Both the position numbers and the translations under genes were made by a program. DNA of 64,000 nucleotides. Origin: Polynucleobacter sp. 15G-AUS-farblos. GTDB lineage: Bacteria; Pseudomonadota; Gammaproteobacteria; Burkholderiales; Burkholderiaceae. This document shows, piece by piece, positions 1 through 8,492 of the stretch (position 1 is the stretch's first letter; each line of letters starts with the position of its first letter). The notes below the pieces were generated by a model. The model was not told the DNA's origin. It searched no databases and was given only the letters and a program-made list of their open reading frames with translations. The stretch spans positions 558,001 to 622,000 of the forward strand of contig NZ_JACVOM010000001.1 in the NCBI RefSeq assembly GCF_018882445.1, written 5' to 3'.

Positions 1-1
1 T

Positions 2-352
2 GAATTGCTTGAAATAGCAAATGCCACTCCCTCAAAAAAGAATTGCCCTTCCTGCTCCTCCCTAGCTTGCAATGGCTGGGAAACCGTTCCAGGTTCATTT
101 AGCTTAGATTGTCTAAAACCAATCGGCACCCTCAGGATCGAGGGCGCCCCAGAGTGCTGGGATGAGGATCACCCTCAAGGTACGAATATATGGTCGGAAA
201 ATGCCCCCATCTCCATTCAATTTCATCCCTATAACCGCTCTGATGTGTGTGAATGCCAAGAATGTGGGCGCAAGTATTTGCGCTATACCGAATACGGCGG
301 ATACTATATTGATGAACGCATTAGGGCGCTCAATCCCAACTTAATTACTTAA
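2..352 (+). CDS. Cysteine-rich hypothetical protein, 5' end cut by window edge
   Basis: The reading frame is open to the left edge of the window. The first usable start is a TTG at position 5 with no visible ribosome-binding site, so the gene probably begins upstream. The visible protein is about 115 residues, hydrophilic, with no signal peptide or membrane segment. It has a CPSC pair near the N-terminus, further single cysteines, and a CECQECG motif near residue 82. This spacing looks like a zinc-ribbon pair. I do not recognise the family. The next gene starts 19 bases downstream behind its own strong ribosome-binding site. Confidence 0.6.
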   Translation, partial: ELLEIANATPSKKNCPSCSSLACNGWETVPGSFSLDCLKPIGTLRIEGAPECWDEDHPQGTNIWSENAPISIQFHPYNRSDVCECQECGRKYLRYTEYGGYYIDERIRALNPNLIT

Positions 353-371
353 GGTAATCAGGAGGGCATTA

Positions 372-692
372 ATGTACTTTTTAAAAAGCATCATGCAATT
401 TAGTCTTGTGGGATGGATCTTGATAAGCTCCCCCACCCAAGCTGCCCAGATTTATATCACCGACTATGCCTCAGATGCCGATGCTAAGGTCTACGTAACG
501 CAGTATCAATCAGATGCCAATTGCATTGTTTATGAAACAGCATATAAATCTGACAATGATCCGGGCGTTTGGTATTTCACAAAATATAAAAGTGATGCCA
601 GAGCTACGATCTACTACACAAAATATAAATCAGACGCTAGCCTGATTGTGTATTTCACTAAATACAAGAGTGATGCGCGTTGTAGGTATTAG
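372..692 (+). CDS. Secreted 13-residue-repeat protein (DUF6150-like)
   Basis: A 106-residue protein with an N-terminal signal peptide: a hydrophobic stretch to about residue 23, ending SPTQA/AQ. A strong AGGAGGG ribosome-binding site lies 5 bases before the ATG. The mature part is almost entirely six repeats of about 13 residues, each built on the pattern (V/I/W)-Y-x-T-x-Y-x-S-D-A. It resembles the small repeat family I know as DUF6150, but this is from memory. The alternating aromatic and polar pattern suggests a beta-rich periplasmic or surface fold. The function is unknown. Confidence 0.75.
   Translation: MYFLKSIMQFSLVGWILISSPTQAAQIYITDYASDADAKVYVTQYQSDANCIVYETAYKSDNDPGVWYFTKYKSDARATIYYTKYKSDASLIVYFTKYKSDARCRY
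436..687 (+). repeat. Tandem 39-bp coding repeats
   Basis: The mature part of the small secreted protein is encoded by about six tandem units of 39 bp, each giving Y-x-T-x-Y-x-S-D-A followed by four variable residues. The third unit is one codon longer. The last three units are the most alike (TKYKSDA repeated), which suggests recent duplication at the 3' end. Confidence 0.7.
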
Positions 693-784
693 CCGTACCT
701 CACTTCTGGAGCAGGCACTATCACCCCTGCCTATTTGAAGCTCTGCTACAGTGAGGACTTAGCAAAACCACATAGCCAATACTC

Positions 785-1684
785 ATGATTAAGCTCTATC
801 AACCCTACATGGGAGAGGATGATAAAAAATCACTTCCCCCAAGCGTCATTCCTTGGGATGCAGGTAGCAATACCGATAACAGCACTAGAGAATATGAGCT
901 GTTTAAGCAAATCCATCAAGCCAATAGCGGCTCAAGTGATGCCTGGGGCTTGGTATCCAGAAAATTTACTCACAAGTCTCTTTTAGCAATAGATGATTTT
1001 GCGCATTTTGCTGAGCAAAAATTGAATGAGGGTTATGACTGTGTTTTCGTTAACCCCATGATGGGAATAGAGGCGCTCCATCTCAATGTTTGGCAGCAAG
1101 GGGTGCAGTGTGGCCATGCAGGCCTAGATAAAATTATTGATTTTTTAGAACAATCTCTGGGCGTAACGTTTAACGCACCAATGGATAAAAATACGTTCGC
1201 CTTTTGCAATTACTTCATTGCAAAGCCACCATTTTGGAGCGCTTACTTTTCCTTTGTAGACCAAGCACTCCAACTTTTAGATCAAGAGGCGGCTAACAAT
1301 ACTGAAGTTGGATCCATATATGCCGGTACTGGGTCATATCATCGTGATTTGAATGTGACGATGAAGCCCTTCATCATCGAGAGATTATTTTCTACCTTTA
1401 TTCAACATAGTCAATTTAAGGTCGCTTCCTTTAGTTACGGAAAGATCTTTTATGAATCTAAGTTTGGTGTGAAATTTGGCGAATTCTTATTTCAGCTCTC
1501 AGCCCTAAAAAATACTGGGCTACAACTTCAAGAAGAGAATCTTTTGGCTGCTTATGACCAAATCCGCTTCTTTATATACTCCAATCCTAGCTATATGACT
1601 TCAATATCTTTGCTAGATGATCCGCCTGACTTTTTCCTCACAAAGGAATATGCCGAGCTGATGTCCCATGAGTTCATAGTCTGA
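785..1684 (+). CDS. Hypothetical protein, weakly glycosyltransferase-like
   Basis: A 299-residue soluble protein with no signal peptide or membrane helices. I do not recognise the family with certainty. The middle part, with CNYFIAKPPFWSAYFSFVD near residue 146 and KPFIIERLFSTFI near residue 196, recalls cell-surface-sugar glycosyltransferases in which a 'C/GN-x-F-I' strand and a late 'ERLFS' helix occur. No DXD metal site is obvious, so this is only a resemblance. It stands alone between two secreted small proteins. Confidence 0.55.
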   Translation: MIKLYQPYMGEDDKKSLPPSVIPWDAGSNTDNSTREYELFKQIHQANSGSSDAWGLVSRKFTHKSLLAIDDFAHFAEQKLNEGYDCVFVNPMMGIEALHLNVWQQGVQCGHAGLDKIIDFLEQSLGVTFNAPMDKNTFAFCNYFIAKPPFWSAYFSFVDQALQLLDQEAANNTEVGSIYAGTGSYHRDLNVTMKPFIIERLFSTFIQHSQFKVASFSYGKIFYESKFGVKFGEFLFQLSALKNTGLQLQEENLLAAYDQIRFFIYSNPSYMTSISLLDDPPDFFLTKEYAELMSHEFIV

Positions 1685-1738
1685 GCACCCTGAATCGGGT
1701 ATAGTTAAATTAGCAACCAATATCAAAGGAGACTCTCA

Positions 1739-2137
1739 GTGAAACACATCAATTATTTATTCATTGCTGCTGCACTATTACCTCTGACTGGATACTCCCA
1801 GACAACCGCGCCTAAGATTGCTTCATTAAGTACTTTAGATGCCAATAAAGACCAAAAAATTACCAAAGAGGAAGCTGCCAAAGCAGGCATGCCTGATGCC
1901 ATCTTTTTACTAATTGACAAAGATAACAATGGCTCTATCAGCATTACTGAATTGAATGTACATAAGACTAAAAACAACTCAATTGCACCAATAGATACAG
2001 ATAAAGACAAAAAGATCAGTAAGGCTGAGGCTCTCAAGGCTGGCATGACTGAACAAGAATTCAAAACCTTAGACAAAGACAACAGCGGCTTCATTACTCA
2101 ACAAGAGTGGGATACAAGCGGTTGGATTATTTGGTAA
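1739..2137 (+). CDS. Secreted four-EF-hand protein
   Basis: A 132-residue protein starting at a GTG placed 7 bases after an AGGAG ribosome-binding site. A signal peptide covers roughly residues 1-20, ending GYSQ. Four calcium-loop motifs follow: DANKDQKITKEE, DKDNNGSISITE, DTDKDKKISKAE and DKDNSGFITQQE. All have acidic residues at loop positions 1, 3, 5 and 12 or close variants. This is a calmodulin-like calcium-binding domain pair, probably periplasmic. No catalytic domain is attached, so it may act as a calcium buffer or sensor. A hairpin terminator follows 23 bases after the stop. Confidence 0.85.
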   Translation: MKHINYLFIAAALLPLTGYSQTTAPKIASLSTLDANKDQKITKEEAAKAGMPDAIFLLIDKDNNGSISITELNVHKTKNNSIAPIDTDKDKKISKAEALKAGMTEQEFKTLDKDNSGFITQQEWDTSGWIIW

Positions 2138-2160
2138 GTTCACTAAGTTCAATTGATAAA

Positions 2161-2190
2161 AAACCCCAGCTTTTAGTGCTGGGTTTTTTA
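2161..2190 (+). terminator. Rho-independent terminator
   Basis: Stem CCCAGC (2165-2170) / GCTGGG (2178-2183) with a 7-base loop, then TTTTTT on the plus strand. An A-run on the left side means it can also act on the minus strand, where oxyR ends at 2210. It therefore serves the convergent EF-hand gene and oxyR. Confidence 0.85.
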
Positions 2191-2209
2191 TTTGTAAACC
2201 AAATAAAGC

Positions 2210-3100
2210 TTAAGTCTTAATGACTTTCACTAGCGCATTAAATTCTTCTATACGGGCCGTTGAGGCTCTTGCTACAAGCGCAATCCTTCTCTTGGGAGCT
2301 GAAGAAGATAAGGATCTAGCGACTAATTGAGTTTGCTTTAATAAGCCAGATTTCACGGCCATCTCTGGCAGGAGTGCAATACCTAAACCCGACTCAACCA
2401 TTTGTACCAAGGTCAGCAAACTGGTGGCCTCAATGCCGTCGTGCTTTGCCAGCTGACTTCTTTTGCATGCTTTTAAGGTATGGTCGCGTAAACAGTGGCC
2501 TTCTTCTAGCAACAAGAGTCGATCAGTTAATTTATTGTTCAACTGAATTTCTTTATTTTTAAAGGCTGGATCGTTTTCATTTGCCACTAACCAAAACTCA
2601 TCATCAAATAATTCTTTGACCAAAAATCCTTCCGTGTCATAAGGCAAAGCAATCAAGGCAAAGTCTAATTCGTGGCGGTTTAACTTCTCCATTAAATTTG
2701 CTGATAGATCCTCCCTCAAGACCACCTTTAAGTTTGGGTATTGCTCTCTTATCTTGGGCAATAAAGAAGGCAGCAAGAATGGGGCAATCGTTGGAATAAC
2801 GCCCAATTTGATCACCCCCACCATAGATCCTGCAGAACCTTCTACAAAATCCACTAGATCATCCGCCTGAACAATCAGGCGCTGCGCACGCTCTACAACA
2901 CCTCGACCGATAGGGGTCATAGAGACCGAATGCTTATCCCTCTCAACCAGCTGTACACCAAGGGAGTCTTCCAACTCCTTCAAGCCCGCACTTAAGGTGG
3001 ATTGCCCTACAAAACAGGCTTCTGCAGCCTTAGTGAAGCTCAAGGTCTCGCTCAGTGCGATTAAATAGCGTAATTGCTTTATTGTGGGTAATGCAGCCAT
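2210..3100 (-). CDS. oxyR: LysR-type peroxide sensor OxyR
   Basis: Hydrogen-peroxide-responsive LysR-type regulator. The N-terminal winged helix-turn-helix spans about residues 6-65 (SFTKAAEACFVGQSTLSAGL is the recognition region). The C-terminal domain holds the redox pair in GHCLRDHTLKAC, at Cys203 and Cys212. This is the same 9-residue spacing as Cys199/Cys208 of E. coli OxyR, so disulfide sensing should be intact. The length of 296 residues is near the family's usual 305. It is divergent from ahpC across a 124-base region, the classical arrangement for a regulator beside its target. Confidence 0.93.
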   Translation of the reverse strand: MAALPTIKQLRYLIALSETLSFTKAAEACFVGQSTLSAGLKELEDSLGVQLVERDKHSVSMTPIGRGVVERAQRLIVQADDLVDFVEGSAGSMVGVIKLGVIPTIAPFLLPSLLPKIREQYPNLKVVLREDLSANLMEKLNRHELDFALIALPYDTEGFLVKELFDDEFWLVANENDPAFKNKEIQLNNKLTDRLLLLEEGHCLRDHTLKACKRSQLAKHDGIEATSLLTLVQMVESGLGIALLPEMAVKSGLLKQTQLVARSLSSSAPKRRIALVARASTARIEEFNALVKVIKT

Positions 3101-3224
3101 AGCAAGCCCCTTCAGTTATCTAATAAATCGATTATTAACATCATTTTAATTCATTTGACTGATTTATGCCAGTGCCCCAAAATTCACCCAGTTGTTATTT
3201 TTTCAACCCCTCTAAAGGAACATC
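3101..3224. promoter_or_regulatory. Divergent oxyR/ahpC promoter region
   Basis: 124 AT-rich bases separate the divergent oxyR and ahpC starts. An imperfect AT-rich inverted repeat is centred on AATCGATT (3126-3133). The ahpC start is preceded by AAAGGAACATC. Control by OxyR is inferred from the gene arrangement; I could not fit a confident four-half-site OxyR operator. Confidence 0.5.
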
Positions 3225-3788
3225 ATGTCTATTATCAATACAGCAGTTCAGCCGTTCAAAACCGAAGCTTTCCACAACGGCAAGTTCATTACTATCACTG
3301 ACGAAACCCTCAAGGGCCATTGGTCAGTATTGATTTTCATGCCAGCAGCATTTACCTTCAACTGCCCTACTGAAATTGAAGATGCTGCTGAAAACTATCC
3401 TGAGTTCCAAAAGATGGGTGCTGAAGTGTATATCGTGACTACTGATACTCATTTCTCACACAAAGTTTGGCATGAGACATCACCAGCTGTAGGTAAAGCA
3501 AAGTTCCCATTGGTTGGCGATCCAACACACACTTTGACAAATGCATTTGGTGTGCACATTCCAGAAGCTGGCTTGGCATTGCGTGGCACATTCATCATTA
3601 ACCCAGAAGGCGTCATCAAGACTGCAGAAATTCACTCAAATGAAATCGCTCGTGACGTTTCTGAAACATTGCGCAAGCTGAAGGCAGCTCAGTACACAGC
3701 AGCTCACCCTGGTGAAGTATGCCCTGCTAAATGGAAAGAAGGCGCAGCTACATTGACTCCGTCTTTAGACCTCGTAGGCAAGATCTAA
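3225..3788 (+). CDS. ahpC: Alkyl hydroperoxide reductase AhpC (peroxiredoxin)
   Basis: Typical 2-Cys peroxiredoxin of 187 residues that reduces hydrogen peroxide, organic peroxides and peroxynitrite in the cytoplasm. The peroxidatic Cys47 lies in FTFNCPTE and the resolving Cys166 in GEVCPAKW. These match Cys46 and Cys165 of E. coli AhpC in context and spacing. The electron donor AhpF is encoded 102 bases downstream. The ribosome-binding site AAAGGA precedes the ATG. Confidence 0.97.
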   Translation: MSIINTAVQPFKTEAFHNGKFITITDETLKGHWSVLIFMPAAFTFNCPTEIEDAAENYPEFQKMGAEVYIVTTDTHFSHKVWHETSPAVGKAKFPLVGDPTHTLTNAFGVHIPEAGLALRGTFIINPEGVIKTAEIHSNEIARDVSETLRKLKAAQYTAAHPGEVCPAKWKEGAATLTPSLDLVGKI

Positions 3789-3890
3789 ATAGGAATTCTA
3801 TTTACCAATCAGACTCTCTTCGGAGAGTCTATTGGAGAGGACCGGATCCTGCCCAATAGACTCATCAAAATTGAATATTAAGGAAGCATC

Positions 3891-5471
3891 ATGTTAGACA
3901 ACAATATCAAAACCCAACTCAAGGCTTACTTTGAAAAGATCGTCAGCCCGATTGTGTTAACCGCTACTCTGGACGACAGTCCTAAATCAGCAGAAATGCT
4001 TGAGCTGTTAAACGAAGTTGCTGAGCAATCGGAAAAAGTGACTGTGGTCACCAATGGTCAAGCCAAGAAGATCCCAAGCTTTACGGTTGGTAAAGCAGGT
4101 GAAGAAGCACGCATCTCTTTTGCAGGCTTACCTATGGGCCATGAGATGACCTCCTTTATCTTGGCCATCTTGCAAGCTAGCGGTTACCCACCTAAGGTAG
4201 AGCAAGACATTATTGAGCGGATCCGTGGAATTGAGGGAAAGCTGCATTTTCAGACTTTTATTTCGCTGTCTTGCCATAACTGCCCAGACGTAGTTCAAGC
4301 CTTGAACTTGATGGCAGCGCTCAACCCCAATGTTGAGCACGAGATGATTGATGGCGCCCTGTTTCAGGACTTAGTAGACCAACATCAAATCATGGCTGTA
4401 CCAACGGTGATTTTGAATGATGCAGTATTTGGCCAAGGACGCACTACCGTTGAAGAAATCATTGCGAAGCTTGATACCAACAGCCCAGAAAAAGATGCTG
4501 CAAAACTCAACGCTAAAGATGATTTCGATATGCTGATTGTTGGCGGCGGTCCGGCAGGTGCTTCAGCTGCAATCTATGCAGCCCGTAAAGGTATTCGTAC
4601 CGGAATTCTGGCTGAGCGTTTTGGCGGCCAGGTTATGGATACCCTCGGAATTGAGAACTTCATTTCTGTACAAGAAACTGAAGGGCCAAAGTTGGTTCAA
4701 GCCTTAGAGCAGCACGTGAAAAGTTATGAAGTCGACATCATGAATCTGCAGCGTGCTAATGCGCTTCGCAAAACCGACGGCGGACTTGAAGTCGAGTTAG
4801 CCAATGGCGCTGTTCTGAGGAGTAAGTCCGTTGTAATTAGTACCGGCGCCCGTTGGAGAGAAATGAATGTTCCTGGCGAACAAGAATATCGCAATAAAGG
4901 TGTTGCCTATTGCCCCCATTGCGATGGCCCTCTCTTTAAAGGCAAGCGTGTCGCTGTCATCGGTGGTGGCAACTCTGGTGTAGAGGCTGCAATTGACTTG
5001 GCAGGTATTGTTAGCCACGTCACTCTCATCGAATTTGATAGCAAATTACGTGCAGATGCTGTTCTGCAGGCCAAGTTAGCCAGCCTGAGCAATGTCAGCG
5101 TCATTAAGAGCGCCCTGACTAAAGAAGTATTGGGTGATGGCAGCAAAGTGAACGGCTTGATGTATCAGGATCGCACGAATAACACTGATCACAAGATTGA
5201 GCTTGAAGGCATCTTTGTACAAATTGGTCTATTGCCAAATACAGACTGGCTTAAGGGCACCCTTGATCTGTCTAAGCATGGTGAAGTCATTGTGGATGCC
5301 AAAGGCGAAACATCTTTACCAGGCGTTTTTGCTGCTGGGGACTGCACCACTGTTCCATACAAGCAAATCATTATCGCCATGGGTGAAGGTGCAAAAGCTT
5401 CCTTGGGTGCGTTTGATTACCTCATCCGCTCATCCGTACCAGAGACTGAAAAGACTGCTGTAGCTGCATAG
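3891..5471 (+). CDS. ahpF: Alkyl hydroperoxide reductase subunit F
   Basis: NADH-dependent flavoprotein disulfide reductase that regenerates AhpC. The 526 residues follow the family order: an N-terminal tandem thioredoxin-fold domain with its redox pair CHNC (Cys128/Cys131), then a thioredoxin-reductase-like part with an FAD site [10 protein letters not shown] (about residue 218), a second redox pair CPHC (Cys341/Cys344) and an NAD site [10 protein letters not shown]. All redox centres are present. It is preceded by AAGGAAG and followed by a strong bidirectional terminator. Confidence 0.96.
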   Translation: MLDNNIKTQLKAYFEKIVSPIVLTATLDDSPKSAEMLELLNEVAEQSEKVTVVTNGQAKKIPSFTVGKAGEEARISFAGLPMGHEMTSFILAILQASGYPPKVEQDIIERIRGIEGKLHFQTFISLSCHNCPDVVQALNLMAALNPNVEHEMIDGALFQDLVDQHQIMAVPTVILNDAVFGQGRTTVEEIIAKLDTNSPEKDAAKLNAKDDFDMLIVGGGPAGASAAIYAARKGIRTGILAERFGGQVMDTLGIENFISVQETEGPKLVQALEQHVKSYEVDIMNLQRANALRKTDGGLEVELANGAVLRSKSVVISTGARWREMNVPGEQEYRNKGVAYCPHCDGPLFKGKRVAVIGGGNSGVEAAIDLAGIVSHVTLIEFDSKLRADAVLQAKLASLSNVSVIKSALTKEVLGDGSKVNGLMYQDRTNNTDHKIELEGIFVQIGLLPNTDWLKGTLDLSKHGEVIVDAKGETSLPGVFAAGDCTTVPYKQIIIAMGEGAKASLGAFDYLIRSSVPETEKTAVAA

Positions 5472-5510
5472 TAATGGCTTGTTGGGTCTAGGTTTTTAAT
5501 GACTCTAATA

Positions 5511-5545
5511 AATAAAAATCCCCAGCATGCCTGGGGATTTTTATT
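5511..5545. terminator. Bidirectional terminator after ahpF and fbpA
   Basis: A perfect 15-bp inverted repeat (arms 5511-5525 and 5531-5545) surrounds a CATGC loop. The GC core is CCCCAG/CTGGGG. The outer arms are A-rich on the left and T-rich on the right, so both strands end in a U-run. It lies between the convergent ahpF and fbpA genes. Confidence 0.92.
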
Positions 5546-5570
5546 GAGTCGCTCATAAGAATTGGTCGAT

Positions 5571-5642
5571 TTAAAACTCGATTGATAAATTCAATACCAA
5601 TCCAATTGCTACCGCCGCTAAGGTAATTTGCACTAAGTTCAC
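5571..5642 (-). CDS. Possible 23-residue hydrophobic peptide
   Basis: On the minus strand, just after fbpA, a GTG at 5642 opens a 23-residue frame that is almost entirely hydrophobic (VNLVQITLAAVAIGLVLNLS then IEF). It ends 26 bases before the shared terminator. It looks like one membrane helix. No convincing ribosome-binding site is seen. It may be a tiny membrane protein, a remnant of a longer gene, or chance. Confidence 0.2.
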   Translation of the reverse strand: MNLVQITLAAVAIGLVLNLSIEF

Positions 5643-5656
5643 ACGCGCTAACCGAT

Positions 5657-6703
5657 TTATTTGTATCCCACCTGATCTAAAAGCTTTTGTGCAGCAATTT
5701 GATTTTTACCAATGGCCGCCACCGAAACTTTTTCAGCCTGAAATGGACCTAAGGTTTTCAAGGCAGGATTCTCTACCTTGACTGAAGGTACTGCAGGCCA
5801 CTCATTATTCCCATTCGCCAAATACTCTTGCGCTGAATCACTAGCCAAATACTCTAGGAACTGTAAAGCCTCTGCACGATGGGGAGCATTACGCGCCATT
5901 CCACCTCCAGAGATATTGATATGAACTCCGCCTGATCCTTGGTTAGGCCACACAAATCCAATTTTAGAAATCATGCTGATGTCTTCTGGCTTGTCCGACT
6001 GCATCATGCGTGCAAAATAATATGTATTGGTCAAAGCCACGCCGCATTCTCCCGACGCCACGGCTTTAATTTGATCGGTATCACCACCCCGGGGGCTACG
6101 AGCCATATTGGCGACCATATTCTTTGCCCAAGTCTCAGTGGCCTGCAGGCCATCTCTCTCAATTAAGGCACCAACCAATGAGAGCATGTAGGGATGTGAT
6201 CCGGACCGAGTGCACACTTTCCCTTTATTTTCTGGGCTGGCTAATTTTTCATACGTATCAACATCAGACTTCTTGACTGTTCCCTTGTTATAAACAATCA
6301 CCCGTGCTCTAGTGGAATATCCAAACCAAGAAATACCAGCAGCTTCACTTGAGGCTCGTAAATTAGCAGGAATACGCTGCTCTAAATACTTTGATTTAAT
6401 TGGCGCAAAAATATTTTGGTTTTGTGCACGCCAAAGACGCGCTGCATCCACCAACAAAATGACATCCGCTTGACTCTTATCACCTTCACTCTTAATTCTT
6501 TCCAGAATGCCATTGTCATCGGCCTCAATACGATTGATTTTGATGCCAGTCCTCTTGGTAAAGTCGCTGTAAAGCGCTTCATCCGTTTGGTAATGGCGAG
6601 CAGAATATAAATTCAGCTCCTTAACAGGCTCCGCCGCAAAGGCAGTTCCAGCAATAACACTCAAGAAGACCACATGATTGATAAAGCTTACTCTGACACC
6701 CAT
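5657..6703 (-). CDS. fbpA: Ferric iron ABC transporter, periplasmic binding protein
   Basis: Periplasmic Fe(III)-binding protein of the FbpA/FutA/AfuA family, 348 residues. The signal peptide ends near residue 24 (GTAFA/AEP). The mature protein begins with the usual NLYSARHYQTDEALYSDF. The paired tyrosines in TNTYYFAR (Tyr228, Tyr229) match the iron-ligating Tyr pair of the family. A near-consensus Fur box lies 65 bases before the start, so iron repression is likely. The permease gene is upstream on the same strand and the ATPase is divergent from that. Confidence 0.93.
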   Translation of the reverse strand: MGVRVSFINHVVFLSVIAGTAFAAEPVKELNLYSARHYQTDEALYSDFTKRTGIKINRIEADDNGILERIKSEGDKSQADVILLVDAARLWRAQNQNIFAPIKSKYLEQRIPANLRASSEAAGISWFGYSTRARVIVYNKGTVKKSDVDTYEKLASPENKGKVCTRSGSHPYMLSLVGALIERDGLQATETWAKNMVANMARSPRGGDTDQIKAVASGECGVALTNTYYFARMMQSDKPEDISMISKIGFVWPNQGSGGVHINISGGGMARNAPHRAEALQFLEYLASDSAQEYLANGNNEWPAVPSVKVENPALKTLGPFQAEKVSVAAIGKNQIAAQKLLDQVGYK

Positions 6704-6767
6704 TCCTAATTCCTTCTGACTTTTTACCCATTTAAGGGCTTATTTATAGATTTGTTCTAGTTTACAT

Positions 6768-6786
6768 CATAATGAGAATCATTATC
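6768..6786. promoter_or_regulatory. Fur box upstream of fbpA
   Basis: CATAATGAGAATCATTATC matches the 19-bp Fur consensus GATAATGATAATCATTATC at 17 of 19 positions. It sits between the fbpB stop (6853) and the fbpA start (6703), so it should control a promoter specific to the binding protein. Confidence 0.85.
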
Positions 6787-6852
6787 AACTAGTAGGAAAA
6801 ATCCCATAGAGGGAGCCTGGCTTAAGCCATTGAAACTACCAAATAGGTGGAA

Positions 6853-8424
6853 TCAGGAAGAACGTTTTTGAGAAATCATCTTTGACAGGACCAAAACCGG
6901 CATCAATCCTGCCAAGACGATAGTGAGCGCGGGAAGTCCAAGCTCAGAGAGTCGCTCATCAGCCGCTAACTGATAAGTCGCTACAGCGAGAGTATCAAAA
7001 TTAAATGGGCGCAATAATAAAGTTGCTGGCAACTCTTTCATCACATCGACAAAGACAAAAAGTCCCGCAGTAACTAAACTTCGCCTAATTAGTGGAACGT
7101 GTACTTTTTTGAGTATCTCCCACTGACTTAAGCCTAACAACGATGCAGACTGATCCATTGAAGTGGTCACTCTATTTAGACCCTCTTCCACACTTTGCAG
7201 ACTGGAAGATAAGAAACGCACTAAATAGGCATATACCAAGACCATGACGCTTGCAGAAATCCACCAGGCCAATTGCATAACTTCCAGGAAAGAAAGAATA
7301 CCAATTGCTAGAACCGCTCCTGGCAAAGCATAACCAAAGCCAAGTAAGCGATTGACCCATGCTAAGCCTGAATTTAAGCGGACTGCATAGGCAAAAAAGA
7401 GGGCCAAAAAGACGGCAATGGCCGCTGTAACTGACGAGATCAGAACTGAATTACTAAGCCAAGCAAAGTAACGAACATCGAAACTGAGGCCCTGCTTGAG
7501 TAACAACTGGATCAGCGCGGAGGCTGGTAATAAAAACCCGCACAACAAGGTTGTCCCACAAAAAACGAAGGCAAAAATGGCTTTCTTACCATGCAAGATC
7601 TTGGCTGAAAATTTTCTTTGTGCGCTTGATGCATATCGTAATTTGGAGCGATTACTTTGCTCAATATAAAAAATGAGTAAAACGAAACCAAGGAGCCCCA
7701 AAGCCAACTGGACGGCGGCCAAACGGTCGCCAAAAGATAGCCAAGCCTTGAAGATCCCCGTAGTAAATGTTTGCACTCCGAAATAAGAGACTGCACCAAA
7801 ATCAGCAAGTACCTCCATCAGTGCTAAAGCCATTCCAGCAAAGATAGCTGGCCTAGCCATTGGTAAAACCAATTTCATAAAACTCTGCAAGGAGCTATAG
7901 CCCAAGGTTTCAGAAACCTCCATGAGTCGACTGCTACGCTCTAAAAATGATGTACGCGCAAGGAGGTATACGTAAGGAAAAAGACAAAATGAGAAAGACC
8001 AAATTGCACCCGCTAAAGAACGGGGATCGGGAAAGAACCATAAAGAACTTACATCCAACCAAGAGCGAAGTGCTGATTGAATAGGCCCAGAAAATTGCAA
8101 AGTATCTACAAATAGATAGGCCATGACGTAAGTTGGTACAGCCAGGGGCAAAATTAAGGCCCATTCAAATATTCTTTTTCCAGGGAAGTCATAACTAGCA
8201 ATAATCCAAGCATTTCCTACACCTAAAACAAAAATACATATCCCAACTCCAATTACGAGGATTAGGGTGGAAGCGATATAAGAAGCCAGTACATAAGTCC
8301 ACAAGTGATTTAAGGTGCCAACCGCCTCCGCGCCCCCGCCGCTACCCGAAATAAAGAATGGCACAGCCAGACCAAATATAGGCAACAATATCAATAGGGC
8401 AATTGGTACGACAATACGGTTCAT
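6853..8424 (-). CDS. fbpB: Ferric iron ABC transporter, fused permease
   Basis: Inner-membrane permease of 523 residues with about 12 hydrophobic segments, made of two fused binding-protein-dependent transport domains. This is the usual design of the FbpB/AfuB/SfuB family. EAA-type loops that dock the ATPase can be seen around ETLGYSSLQSFMKLVLPMA and ASLLGLSQWEILKKVHVPL. It imports Fe(III) delivered by FbpA. fbpA lies downstream on the same strand after a 149-base gap that holds the Fur box. Confidence 0.93.
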   Translation of the reverse strand: MNRIVVPIALLILLPIFGLAVPFFISGSGGGAEAVGTLNHLWTYVLASYIASTLILVIGVGICIFVLGVGNAWIIASYDFPGKRIFEWALILPLAVPTYVMAYLFVDTLQFSGPIQSALRSWLDVSSLWFFPDPRSLAGAIWSFSFCLFPYVYLLARTSFLERSSRLMEVSETLGYSSLQSFMKLVLPMARPAIFAGMALALMEVLADFGAVSYFGVQTFTTGIFKAWLSFGDRLAAVQLALGLLGFVLLIFYIEQSNRSKLRYASSAQRKFSAKILHGKKAIFAFVFCGTTLLCGFLLPASALIQLLLKQGLSFDVRYFAWLSNSVLISSVTAAIAVFLALFFAYAVRLNSGLAWVNRLLGFGYALPGAVLAIGILSFLEVMQLAWWISASVMVLVYAYLVRFLSSSLQSVEEGLNRVTTSMDQSASLLGLSQWEILKKVHVPLIRRSLVTAGLFVFVDVMKELPATLLLRPFNFDTLAVATYQLAADERLSELGLPALTIVLAGLMPVLVLSKMISQKRSS

Positions 8425-8492
8425 GAAATCGGCAATCCGTTTAGACTCTTGTTATGCATTAAACCACTAGCATTAATGAGAAAATTATAGAG

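Noticed and set aside
1753..2094. 113-residue minus-strand frame opposite the EF-hand gene
   Set aside because: It lies wholly antisense to a gene with a clear signal peptide, ribosome-binding site and four EF-hand loops. Its own sequence has no family features.
8425..8492. Fur box between fbpB and fbpC
   Set aside because: The stretch around 8471-8490 (CATTAATGAGAAAATTATAG) matches the Fur consensus too poorly compared with the clear box at 6768-6786.
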